From contig OX465580.1 of assembly GCA_950022655.1 (NCBI GenBank), forward strand, positions 126,215,016 through 126,279,015: a stretch of DNA of 64,000 nucleotides. Direction: 5' to 3'. Position numbers and translations under genes: made by a program. Below, one piece after another: positions 62,201 through 64,000 of the stretch. The notes beneath the pieces are model-generated. The model saw only the letters and a list, made by a program, of their open reading frames with translations. It was not told the DNA's origin and ran no database searches. The DNA comes from Alentia gelatinosa. Lineage: Eukaryota; Annelida; Polychaeta; Phyllodocida; Polynoidae. The first letter of the stretch is position 1. Each line of letters opens with the position of its first letter.

Positions 62201-63197
62201 AGGGAATCTGTGCTCTTTCTGACCATGAAAGAAGTTTTTTTGGTGTTTTTTTAATGTGAGCAGAGTGCATTTTCGCCACGCCTCTAAAAGCTGATTATGA
62301 TAGAGTATACAAGTACTATCCAGAAACCCTTTGCAATCGTTGAAGGTTTTTAGGGTCATTCCGATTTTGTGTGCGGCCTTGTCACACTGTCAAAATGACC
62401 CATTATCATAGCAATATTCTCACCATAAAAAGGTCCTCTTGTTTCTTCCGTATTCTGTCTTTCAGCATGTTTTCAATATCGATGATGGATAATTTTGGGT
62501 CCGCTGCTTGTAGAGTTGGCGATTCTTAATGAAACAAAAATTCGAATATCCATGTAACTTAATATATTTGATAAAATAAACGTTGATATTCAAATTAGGT
62601 CGGACAATAAGATTAAGTTCAAGTTACCCAGACAGACTGCCTATTGGTCGGGAGTAAGAGCATGGAAAAAATTATTCAAATATGTCCTAATGCAAAAGAG
62701 TTGTACAACTGTAATGTTGCCTGCCCCAGAAACCTTGTAATATCACCCATAAAGCATACTCATCTAATCATATCATATAATACTATACAATTCCCCCTGT
62801 AACGACTTTGATCTCGATGTAACAGCACTGAATATAATTGATACAAATATGTTGTAAGTGAAGAACTTGCCAATTGTGAGAGTTTACAATAAAGACATTC
62901 TTTTAAAAATTGCATACCTGAAATATGTCATACTCGTATATAAAGTGAATTCAACTTTTTTTATGACAGTAGGCCTATACCAATTTCCGAGGAATTCAAT
63001 AACCTGTTCGAAGTGGCTAATTTATCAATTTAAAGCAGTATTTTTCACTTACTGCTTAGTTTTTCTTGGACCCGATCTTGGTCGAGGACCGACTCCCTGA
63101 AGACGGATGGGGTACGGGCTGGGGAGGCCCCGGTCCTCATGCTGTTATAGGCCAGGGGCATGGACGAGGGACGGAGACCGGGACTCACAGTAGTCAT
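27423..63197 (-). CDS. EFCAB6: EF-hand calcium-binding domain protein 6 (EFCAB6/DJBP), complete, 29 coding exons
   Basis: A 1542-residue protein built from about 13 tandem EF-hand pairs; human EFCAB6 is about 1500. The family is known as a DJ-1-binding protein and as a component of ciliary and sperm-flagellar doublet microtubules. I list the 29 exons separately; all phases agree from ATG at 63195-63197 to TAG at 27423-27425. Repeating units read roughly 'AF..YD...dG.I...EFR.VL..F...MSD.QF..L...D' then 'G.V.Y.dFL.RF'. Two exon sets carry a shared non-EF linker, EGHKWL-(I/K)S-(D/C)HRFNE, a paralogous internal repeat. Only some loops keep all calcium ligands (exons 6, 9, 11/12, 16, 20); most are degenerate, which fits a structural role. 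Introns carry most of the transposons of the window. An acceptor at 63222-63224 suggests a noncoding 5' exon further upstream. Confidence 0.94.
27788..28105 (+). repeat. Family G foldback repeat in EFCAB6 last intron
   Basis: 'ccaaacaagagttagt' and 'actaactcgagtttgg' flank an inner hairpin around 'caagatcgc..attactgc'. It ends 'ttattaggggtaggataaaa'. Confidence 0.7.
28477..28792 (+). repeat. Family C repeat with inverted ends
   Basis: 'atctcacccctggaata' to 'ggggtgagata', then an inner hairpin 'caactcgttttggtcaaag' / 'ctttgaccaaaacttg'. The same arrangement is at 22936-23238. Confidence 0.7.
28816..29003 (-). CDS. EFCAB6: EFCAB6 exon 28 (residues 1388-1450)
   Basis: LDEDMNTLFLKYDLKNNNHF then CYNDFLRHFVLTMQQQREG; loop with Asn at position 6. 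Phase 1 to 0. Confidence 0.92.
29784..30593. mobile_element. TA-flanked element with CCCCTTAAGCGGGG repeats
   Basis: Ends CAGTAAAACCCCTCTTAAG and GAAGAGGGGTTTTACTG are inverted and flanked by TA on both sides, as for Tc1/mariner-type insertions. Near both ends the motif CCCCTTAAGCGGGGT or a variant recurs (at least four times left, several times right). The centre holds a C run at 30137-30156. It separates a family F and a family Y repeat. Confidence 0.75.
30594..30930 (+). repeat. Family Y repeat in EFCAB6 intron
   Basis: Hairpin arms 'caatattgactggtttcaga' with complement near 30715-30735, then 'gtatgcgccgggtatgtcca' to 'attaggtggataataaa'. Ends about 50 bases before exon 27. Confidence 0.75.
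30983..31166 (-). CDS. EFCAB6: EFCAB6 exon 27 (residues 1327-1387)
   Basis: NVERRLKDVVHRHWKDIQRT lead-in, then loop DTDGTGQIPYDA, good except for Ala at position 12. Phase 0 to 1. Confidence 0.93.
31286..31555 (+). repeat. Family B foldback repeat, copy 3 (3' end missing)
   Basis: Matches 4512-4793 and 25151-25456 but stops at 'gtgacatacagaaa' and lacks the final ggggtaggataaa. Confidence 0.7.
31808..31984 (-). CDS. EFCAB6: EFCAB6 exon 26 (residues 1268-1326)
   Basis: FERLWSNMAVNDFGNIDYNK is a partner EF-hand; then a Pro-rich linker, PPPTPKRANSVCSELG. I place the donor at AGT|gtaagt. Phase 0 to 0. Confidence 0.9.
32613..32840 (-). CDS. EFCAB6: EFCAB6 exon 25 (residues 1192-1267)
   Basis: KWIDTINKRMRTETPMALTE, lead-in EEVNAHLREQIAAKFYALSK, then a degenerate loop TDTDYARIGVVTRDNF and ILSQFTIRLNDEQ. 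Phase 0 to 0. Confidence 0.94.
33457..33645 (-). CDS. EFCAB6: EFCAB6 exon 24 (residues 1129-1191), EF-hand pair
   Basis: AFQAFDQHGSGRINLSDF and partner PMHRDGSVDYANYIESF. Both loops keep Gly6 and an acidic or polar frame. Phase 0 to 0. Confidence 0.94.
33690..34050 (+). mobile_element. Degraded LINE 3' end
   Basis: One frame near 33732-33820 reads CQACNVPITVQHILLNCQRV, the Cys/His motif found after the reverse transcriptase of many animal LINEs. Stops follow. The segment ends 'ctgggacgttaaaccacaaacaaacaaaa'. A short relative tail lies at 3614-3645. Lies antisense in an EFCAB6 intron. Confidence 0.6.
34421..34616 (-). CDS. EFCAB6: EFCAB6 exon 23 (residues 1063-1128)
   Basis: LHLDQKRRLTYDDFLAAFQE is a degenerate partner EF-hand; then an acidic linker and lead-in KLRGKVAAQIDILQK. 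Phase 2 to 0. Confidence 0.93.
34992..35147 (-). CDS. EFCAB6: EFCAB6 exon 22 (residues 1011-1062)
   Basis: FYTAFKKYDTNKRGYLTSND is an EF-hand with Asp1, Asn3, Gly6 and Asp12 (Arg at 5), then VLTDFNYFVDDDQFYDLLA. Phase 2 to 2. Confidence 0.93.
35712..35994 (+). repeat. Family A MITE-like repeat, full-length copy
   Basis: Left hairpin: 'ccataatttcacgagtcgag' / 'gacgagtgacattatgg' with 'attttgttggctc' arms. Right hairpin: TTTTATCCTACCCCG / GGGGTAGGATAAA. A good reference copy. Confidence 0.85.
36064..36297 (-). CDS. EFCAB6: EFCAB6 exon 21 (residues 933-1010)
   Basis: YDTEGKGFVTHADFLKRLGG is a partner EF-hand; then a long polar linker, KLDNHHKDQQVKHETITERQ, and MPITTILQQL. Phase 2 to 2. Confidence 0.93.
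36552..36670 (-). CDS. EFCAB6: EFCAB6 exon 20 (residues 894-932), canonical EF-hand
   Basis: AFRMIDTKKDGIIKKNEL has Asp1, Lys3, Asp5, Gly6, Ile8 and Glu12; then LRKFILPIENEEFQKLWF. Phase 0 to 2. Confidence 0.94.
36808..36904 (-). CDS. EFCAB6: EFCAB6 exon 19 (residues 861-893)
   Basis: FNEVKPVKYLTAEEVHKALC then KKAHQQYADLSK, a lead-in helix. Joins exon 18 directly; the 10-base AG/GT-bounded stretch at 37371-37380 would break the frame. Phase 2 to 0. Confidence 0.92.
37453..37688 (-). CDS. EFCAB6: EFCAB6 exon 18 (residues 783-860), EF-hand pair
   Basis: AFYKFDDDHNGLLTKGNL (loop position 12 is Asn) and partner LNISKKARISYKDFLERFE, then EGHKWLISDH of the shared linker. Phase 0 to 2. Confidence 0.94.
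38220..38251. repeat. Poly-T run
   Basis: About 31 T in a row inside an EFCAB6 intron. A-rich runs lie just before it at 38138-38153 and 38168-38178. Confidence 0.9.
38617..39762. mobile_element. PIF/Harbinger-like foldback element with internal 405-bp duplication
   Basis: Ends AGGCGGGCGTCCACCAACC and GGTTGGTGGATGCCCCCCT are inverted, flanked by TAA at 38614-38616 and 39763-39765. The arms extend over about 80 bases (CGACAAGGCTACGACAATGG and complement). Inside, the segment with 'gtggggtgtcccaggag' occurs at 38881 and 39286, a 405-base offset, and each copy again contains the terminal motif. No transposase frame is present, so it is non-autonomous. Confidence 0.75.
40355..40609 (-). CDS. EFCAB6: EFCAB6 exon 17 (residues 698-782)
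   Basis: VLESMGFNMSDTTFEDLCAK, then a partner EF-hand without ligands, KGSVMLYTDFVASFEDP, then a linker and the lead-in AIEVESKLRNKLRENFE. 85 codons, phase 0 to 0. Confidence 0.94.
40645..40994 (-). repeat. Family A repeat, inverted copy plus adjoining partial copy
   Basis: Reverse orientation of the 35712 copy, from 'aggcttaacatgggatttg' to 'cgtgacgtctcttgata'. A second partial copy starts at TATCCTACCCCTAATAAA near 40902 and runs to about 40994. Confidence 0.75.
41273..41444 (-). CDS. EFCAB6: EFCAB6 exon 16 (residues 640-697), canonical EF-hand
   Basis: Lead-in NMTVHEIITRLRDRMAQETP, then AFLKYDTKKNGKVSKKEF. The loop has Asp1, Asn5, Gly6, Val8 and Glu12. Phase 2 to 0. Confidence 0.94.
41556..42030. 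repeat. Nested foldback repeat (partner of 13965-14440)
   Basis: Outer 'cctatatacccatttccgaa' faces 'ggtatataggaaaag'. Inner hairpin 'gaccggaaaaattactgcc' / 'ggcagtaatttttccggtc' is at 41873-41928. Confidence 0.75.
42155..42300. repeat. Hairpin repeat
   Basis: 'tgtcctgaccatgg..gaaaaggttctcattc' pairs with 'gaatgagaaccgtttcgtcc'; the inner core is 'cgtcgatttcatacgg' / 'ccgtatgaaatcgacg'. Confidence 0.75.
43470..43713 (+). mobile_element. tRNA-derived SINE
   Basis: The head resembles a tRNA: box A-like TGGCTTAATGGTTGGG near 43483 and box B-like GGTTCAAATCC near 43528. An unrelated body follows ('gggcctgggtagaagaacgg'), ending 'cctcaataaaaaaatt'. Lies antisense in an EFCAB6 intron. Confidence 0.75.
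44254..44610. repeat. Family Z hairpin fused to a 'tatataccc' repeat
   Basis: 44254-44370 holds 'gatggtaatttacggtttgt' and its near complement. 44380-44610 runs from 'tatatacccaaaattaaa' to 'catgggtatatagta' with ggtccgta/tacgaacc cores; the same as 16533-16712 inverted. Confidence 0.7.
44648..44815 (-). CDS. EFCAB6: EFCAB6 exon 15 (residues 584-639)
   Basis: LLSNMGGMEDNKVNYVEFLT is a ligand-poor partner EF-hand; then KLGVSVKPGDLQGLSTQI and an acidic linker. Phase 2 to 2. Confidence 0.92.
45492..45652 (-). CDS. EFCAB6: EFCAB6 exon 14 (residues 531-583)
   Basis: IEEILKNKIQDNWKDISAAI, then a degenerate loop CDDKNTQRIFPKEL and RRCIERFAIPISDDHFN. Phase 0 to 2. Confidence 0.92.
45782..46810. mobile_element. 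PIF/Harbinger-like foldback element
   Basis: Ends AGGCCGTATTCCACCAAAC and GGTTGGTGGAATACAGGCT are inverted and flanked by TTA (45779-45781 and 46811-46813). 1029 bases, no transposase motif. Internal inverted pieces include 'caacccttgcaacccttg' and Pro/Arg-like repeats that give false open frames. Confidence 0.75.
46860..47270. mobile_element. hAT-like element with TTCCAGGCTTTTCCAGGCT subrepeats
   Basis: Ends CAGGGTTCGTAC and GTACGAACCCTG. Flanks cctcaggc / gctcaggc suggest an 8-base target duplication with one mismatch. Near both ends 'tccaggcttttccaggct' recurs. Confidence 0.75.
47466..47540 (-). CDS. EFCAB6: EFCAB6 exon 13 (residues 506-530), shared linker
   Basis: EGHKWLKSCHRFNEKQKPII plus MAWET. 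Almost the same linker recurs at the exon 18/19 boundary (EGHKWLISDHRFNE), so it marks an internal duplication. Phase 0 to 0. Confidence 0.92.
47959..48129 (-). CDS. EFCAB6: EFCAB6 exon 12 (residues 449-505), canonical EF loop split by an intron
   Basis: NRDGKITRKEL completes the loop DKNRDGKITRKE across the intron; all ligands are present. A degenerate partner loop, DPSHSNIISYHR, and FLDLFEERETK follow. Phase 0 to 0. Confidence 0.93.
48788..48908 (-). CDS. EFCAB6: EFCAB6 exon 11 (residues 408-448)
   Basis: YNPIRGVDAPVGLQEVVKLL then the entry helix LKHAFLEFDK. The EF loop begins at the last Asp-Lys and continues in exon 12. Phase 2 to 0. Confidence 0.92.
49494..49604 (-). CDS. EFCAB6: EFCAB6 exon 10 (residues 371-407)
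   Basis: CGVKASGKVSWEYFLERFQD is a degenerate partner EF-hand; then SHGNGQTITIKPGH. I chose donor CAG|gttggt over CCG|gtcaca because only it keeps the frame into exon 11. Phase 2 to 2. Confidence 0.86.
49701..49964 (+). repeat. Family A MITE-like repeat
   Basis: From tatcaagagacgtcactag to aggggtaggataaa. A 28-base gap in the right hairpin removes 'atattttttcagtatcagaaa'. Confidence 0.8.
49970..52108. repeat. Family C repeat split by an insertion
   Basis: 49970-50154 matches the left part and 52010-52108 the right part of the copies at 43033-43315 and 45051-45336. The insert lies between 50155 and 52004. Confidence 0.8.
50155..52004. mobile_element. Long-armed foldback element inserted in a family C repeat
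   Basis: Ends GCCCTGTTTTTTAGTCACGAC and GTCCTGACTACAAAACAGGGC are inverted (19 of 21 positions). Flanking CCTGG on both sides looks like a 5-base duplication. Inside, 'ataatcgtaccaaatatga' near 50415 is inverted near 51700, and 'ccctaatac' / 'aaccccagaa' blocks are also mirrored, so the arms are several hundred bases long. The centre (about 50700-51500) has no recognisable transposase. Confidence 0.75.
52195..52343 (-). CDS. EFCAB6: EFCAB6 exon 9 (residues 322-370), near-canonical EF-hand
   Basis: RMFMVFDKYNDGFIHLDDL has Asp1, Asp5, Gly6, Ile8 and Asp12; then KAVLSQFTIPMSDQLFSQLM. Phase 0 to 2. Confidence 0.93.
53085..53135 (+). repeat. 'CCTGAAGAAGGCC...GGCCGAAACGT' motif
   Basis: A short conserved stretch seen in dispersed repeats of many invertebrate genomes. 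The family here is unclear. Confidence 0.4.
53712..53863 (-). CDS. EFCAB6: EFCAB6 exon 8 (residues 271-321), linker
   Basis: Encodes FNWQEFADQQRQAATPQLG and PGSKLAGMALHGLEIEFRKM, a linker without an EF loop. Phase 1 to 0. Confidence 0.9.
54008..54180. repeat. Hairpin repeat next to a family A copy
   Basis: 'cagcggcaccacagtggtag' faces 'ctgccactgtggtgccactg'; an inner 'agcaccaacagtggtgg' lies between. Family A begins 8 bases later. Confidence 0.7.
54188..54470 (-). repeat. Family A MITE-like repeat, inverted copy
   Basis: From TATCCTACCCCTAATAAAAA to 'cttgtgacatctcttcata', reverse of the 35712 copy. Confidence 0.8.
54691..55130. mobile_element. piggyBac-like MITE with palindrome array
   Basis: TTAA|CCCTTTAAGGACG at left and CGTCCTTAAAGGG|TTAA at right: inverted ends with TTAA target duplications, the piggyBac pattern. 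From about 54958 to 55110 the palindrome GATGCCTTGAGGCATC or GATGCCTCAAGGCATC recurs, joined by CGGCCTAGGCCG or GCGGCCTGGGCTGGAT. No transposase. Confidence 0.82.
55303..55424 (-). CDS. EFCAB6: EFCAB6 exon 7 (residues 230-270)
   Basis: Loop DFHHRGILNYKE is a partner EF-hand, with His/Arg in ligand places. Then FLQRLGVHVQELNKPPPSRG. Phase 2 to 1. Confidence 0.92.
55484..55830. mobile_element. Inverted-repeat element (family H), copy 2
   Basis: Ends 'gccaaagtgaacccgctaaa' and 'ggtttcagtgagctcactat' are inverted, with the same interior as 24341-24705. Confidence 0.75.
56097..56233 (-). CDS. EFCAB6: EFCAB6 exon 6 (residues 185-229), canonical EF-hand
   Basis: Loop DYNRDGQIQKHE has Asp1, Asn3, Asp5, Gly6, Ile8 and Glu12, so this site should bind calcium. 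Followed by LRKVLENYCFRMSDTQFD. Phase 0 to 2. Confidence 0.94.
56458..56524 (-). CDS. EFCAB6: EFCAB6 exon 5 (residues 162-184)
   Basis: A 67-base exon, YIRAPSPKEMNTDMIEKMLK, a linker and helical lead-in. Phase 2 to 0. Confidence 0.88.
56847..56965 (-). CDS. EFCAB6: EFCAB6 exon 4 (residues 123-161)
   Basis: VEVNPNGTVRYCDFMEKFG is the second half of the first EF-hand pair, with an incomplete loop. A Lys/Gly/Ser linker follows. Phase 0 to 2. Confidence 0.9.
57000..58320. other. EFCAB6 intron 3 segment without recognised features
   Basis: Several open frames of 76-109 codons occur here on both strands, but none has a recognisable domain or exon-like boundaries. Confidence 0.5.
58330..58612 (+). 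repeat. Family A MITE-like repeat beside the possible alternative first exon
   Basis: From tatcaagagacgtcacaag to aggggtaggataaa. The antisense donor of the 58622-58783 open exon lies 8 bases beyond its end. Confidence 0.8.
58622..58783 (-). CDS. Possible alternative first exon of EFCAB6
   Basis: A 54-codon open exon from ATG to the strong donor CAG|gtaagc. It begins MEEWALFDVGSVGTVEY and ends SKSRPPSQ. Its GC content is exon-like. Phase 0 would splice it directly to exon 4, bypassing exons 1-3 and their first EF-hand loop. It cannot be inserted as an internal exon with the acceptor I see upstream (attag at 58806 region), because the phase does not match. Its donor lies about 8 bases from the end of a family A MITE. 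It could also be a spurious open stretch. Confidence 0.4.
59870..60340. other. EFCAB6 intron segment with CAT-rich direct repeats and a family E remnant
   Basis: 'catgca..cttttca' phrases repeat between 59880 and 60090. 60105-60330 has 'ctgcctcagagacactgaga' and 'ggaaaactgccatctct', likely an old family E piece. Confidence 0.4.
60651..60866. repeat. Foldback repeat with 60-base arms
   Basis: GGAGACACACCAAGCGAGTC with 'ggcggcgat' and 'caatcgccaatacaaaatgg' at left; complement at right ending GAGTAACGCGG-reverse and GTGTGTCTCC. Confidence 0.8.
61747..61866 (-). CDS. EFCAB6: EFCAB6 exon 3 (residues 83-122), first EF-hand
   Basis: AFKNYDVSTNLSVTKGEF is an EF-hand with a degenerate loop (position 6 is Leu, not Gly), followed by RRVLESYCMPVTTEQFDALL. 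Phase 0 to 0. Confidence 0.92.
62424..62524 (-). CDS. EFCAB6: EFCAB6 exon 2 (residues 49-82)
   Basis: Encodes SIIDIENMLKDRIRKKQEDLFM, the helical lead-in to the first EF-hand. It resembles the lead-ins of exons 5, 14 and 16 (IE..LK.KI). Phase 1 to 0. Confidence 0.88.
63053..63197 (-). CDS. EFCAB6: EFCAB6 coding exon 1 (residues 1-48)
   Basis: Starts MTTVSPGLRPSSMPLAYNS; ends in phase 1 at donor GCA|gtaagtg. A disordered Ser/Pro/Arg-rich leader followed by RVQEKLS, the start of the first helix. An acceptor (gttgcag) 25 bases upstream of the ATG suggests a spliced 5' UTR; an in-frame upstream ATG exists beyond it and is less likely. Confidence 0.8.
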
Positions 63198-63221
63198 GTT
63201 GAATGTGTAGTGATGGACTTT

Positions 63222-64000
63222 CTGCAACACAATCATAGCATTTTATCATATTATTCAACATAGACAATTTTTTCAAAACCTGGAAACTTAGGTTTCTTTC
63301 CCACACCCCAACAGGAACACAGAGAAATTACAGGCAAAAAAGTTAGAAAATTATATACCGGTACAATAAATGAACACACGACTTCCACACAATGAGGAGT
63401 AATGAAAATAAAGAGGGCAACAGTATTTTTTTAAGTATTTTTTTAACATGAATTACAAAGTTATATTTAATTTTTATTTCTCATACAGTAGATATTCAGA
63501 TGACGATATAGCCTACCTGTCACCTCCTACACATTCTTGTATAAATTCACGATGATATTGAATATCCCGCTACCAGTACCAAGGCAGATATCCTATAAGC
63601 TGTATAACTCATAATAACTCATAATAAGATCACACTGTCTAATCATAACTTTCTATGCCACCATGATAAATCATTTTTGTTATGATAGTGTTCAATATTT
63701 AGTCATATAAGAAACAAAGTGAACACGTTTCTAAGTTGCTCTTATATGAATTTAGATATCTAGGTAATTGGGAATGGCAGGGCGGAATTGATATACAATT
63801 TCTGGGGGTGGGGTGGGGATGAGCTGATGCATTATTCACATGCCATTGCCCTTCCTCTCTCACTCAAAAGTGGCACTATTTGTCAAGTTTGAATCTGTGA
63901 TAGTTTCAAGTCTTTATAATAGGGAGCCAAAGTGAACCCGCTGAAACCACAGATACCCGTTTACAAAATACCATTTCCGGTGGCCAGTAAGAACGAGGCT
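63222..64000. other. Upstream flank of EFCAB6
   Basis: AT-rich sequence. It likely holds the EFCAB6 5' UTR intron or promoter. Family H copy 3 starts at about 63921 ('agggagccaaagtgaacccg') and runs off the right edge. No gene is recognised. Confidence 0.5.

Overview
This window looks like nuclear DNA of an invertebrate animal. Genes are broken into many short GT-AG exons, exons are GC-rich, introns are AT-rich, and almost every intron or gap holds short inverted-repeat DNA transposons, simple repeats or a SINE. LINE 3' tails with a 'GACGTTAAAC...(CAAA)n' ending suggest a mollusc or another lophotrochozoan, but I cannot fix the species from this sequence.

Four protein genes can be rebuilt exon by exon, with every splice phase agreeing. 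(1) 1-12500, plus strand: the 3' five exons of a lebercilin gene (LCA5), a coiled-coil protein of the ciliary base and axoneme. (2) 15954-20595, minus strand: a complete five-exon GET1/WRB gene, the ER receptor for tail-anchored proteins. (3) 21449-26341, plus strand: a complete six-exon PAPS-dependent sulfotransferase with an unusual basic leader and a membrane segment before the enzyme domain. (4) 27423-63197, minus strand: a complete 29-exon EF-hand gene of 1542 codons, matching EFCAB6 (DJBP), an axonemal microtubule-associated protein.

Layout: LCA5 and GET1 converge across about 3.5 kb of repeats. GET1 and the sulfotransferase are divergent, with 853 bp between start codons. The sulfotransferase and EFCAB6 converge within about 1.1 kb. 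EFCAB6 fills more than half of the window and its introns hold most of the transposons. Two of the four genes (LCA5, EFCAB6) have ciliary roles; I see no sign that the four work as one pathway.

Mobile DNA includes two PIF/Harbinger-like foldback elements with 3-bp target duplications (one with an internal 405-bp duplication), a TTAA-flanked piggyBac-like MITE filled with palindromes, a hAT-like element, a TA-flanked element made of CCCCTTAAGCGGGG repeats, a long-armed foldback element inserted into an older repeat with a CCTGG duplication, a tRNA-derived SINE, and several foldback families present in multiple copies. I did not find a microbial-type system, CRISPR array, rRNA or free-standing tRNA gene. 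The most unusual items are the sulfotransferase leader, a possible alternative first exon of EFCAB6 next to a MITE, and the architecture of the foldback elements.
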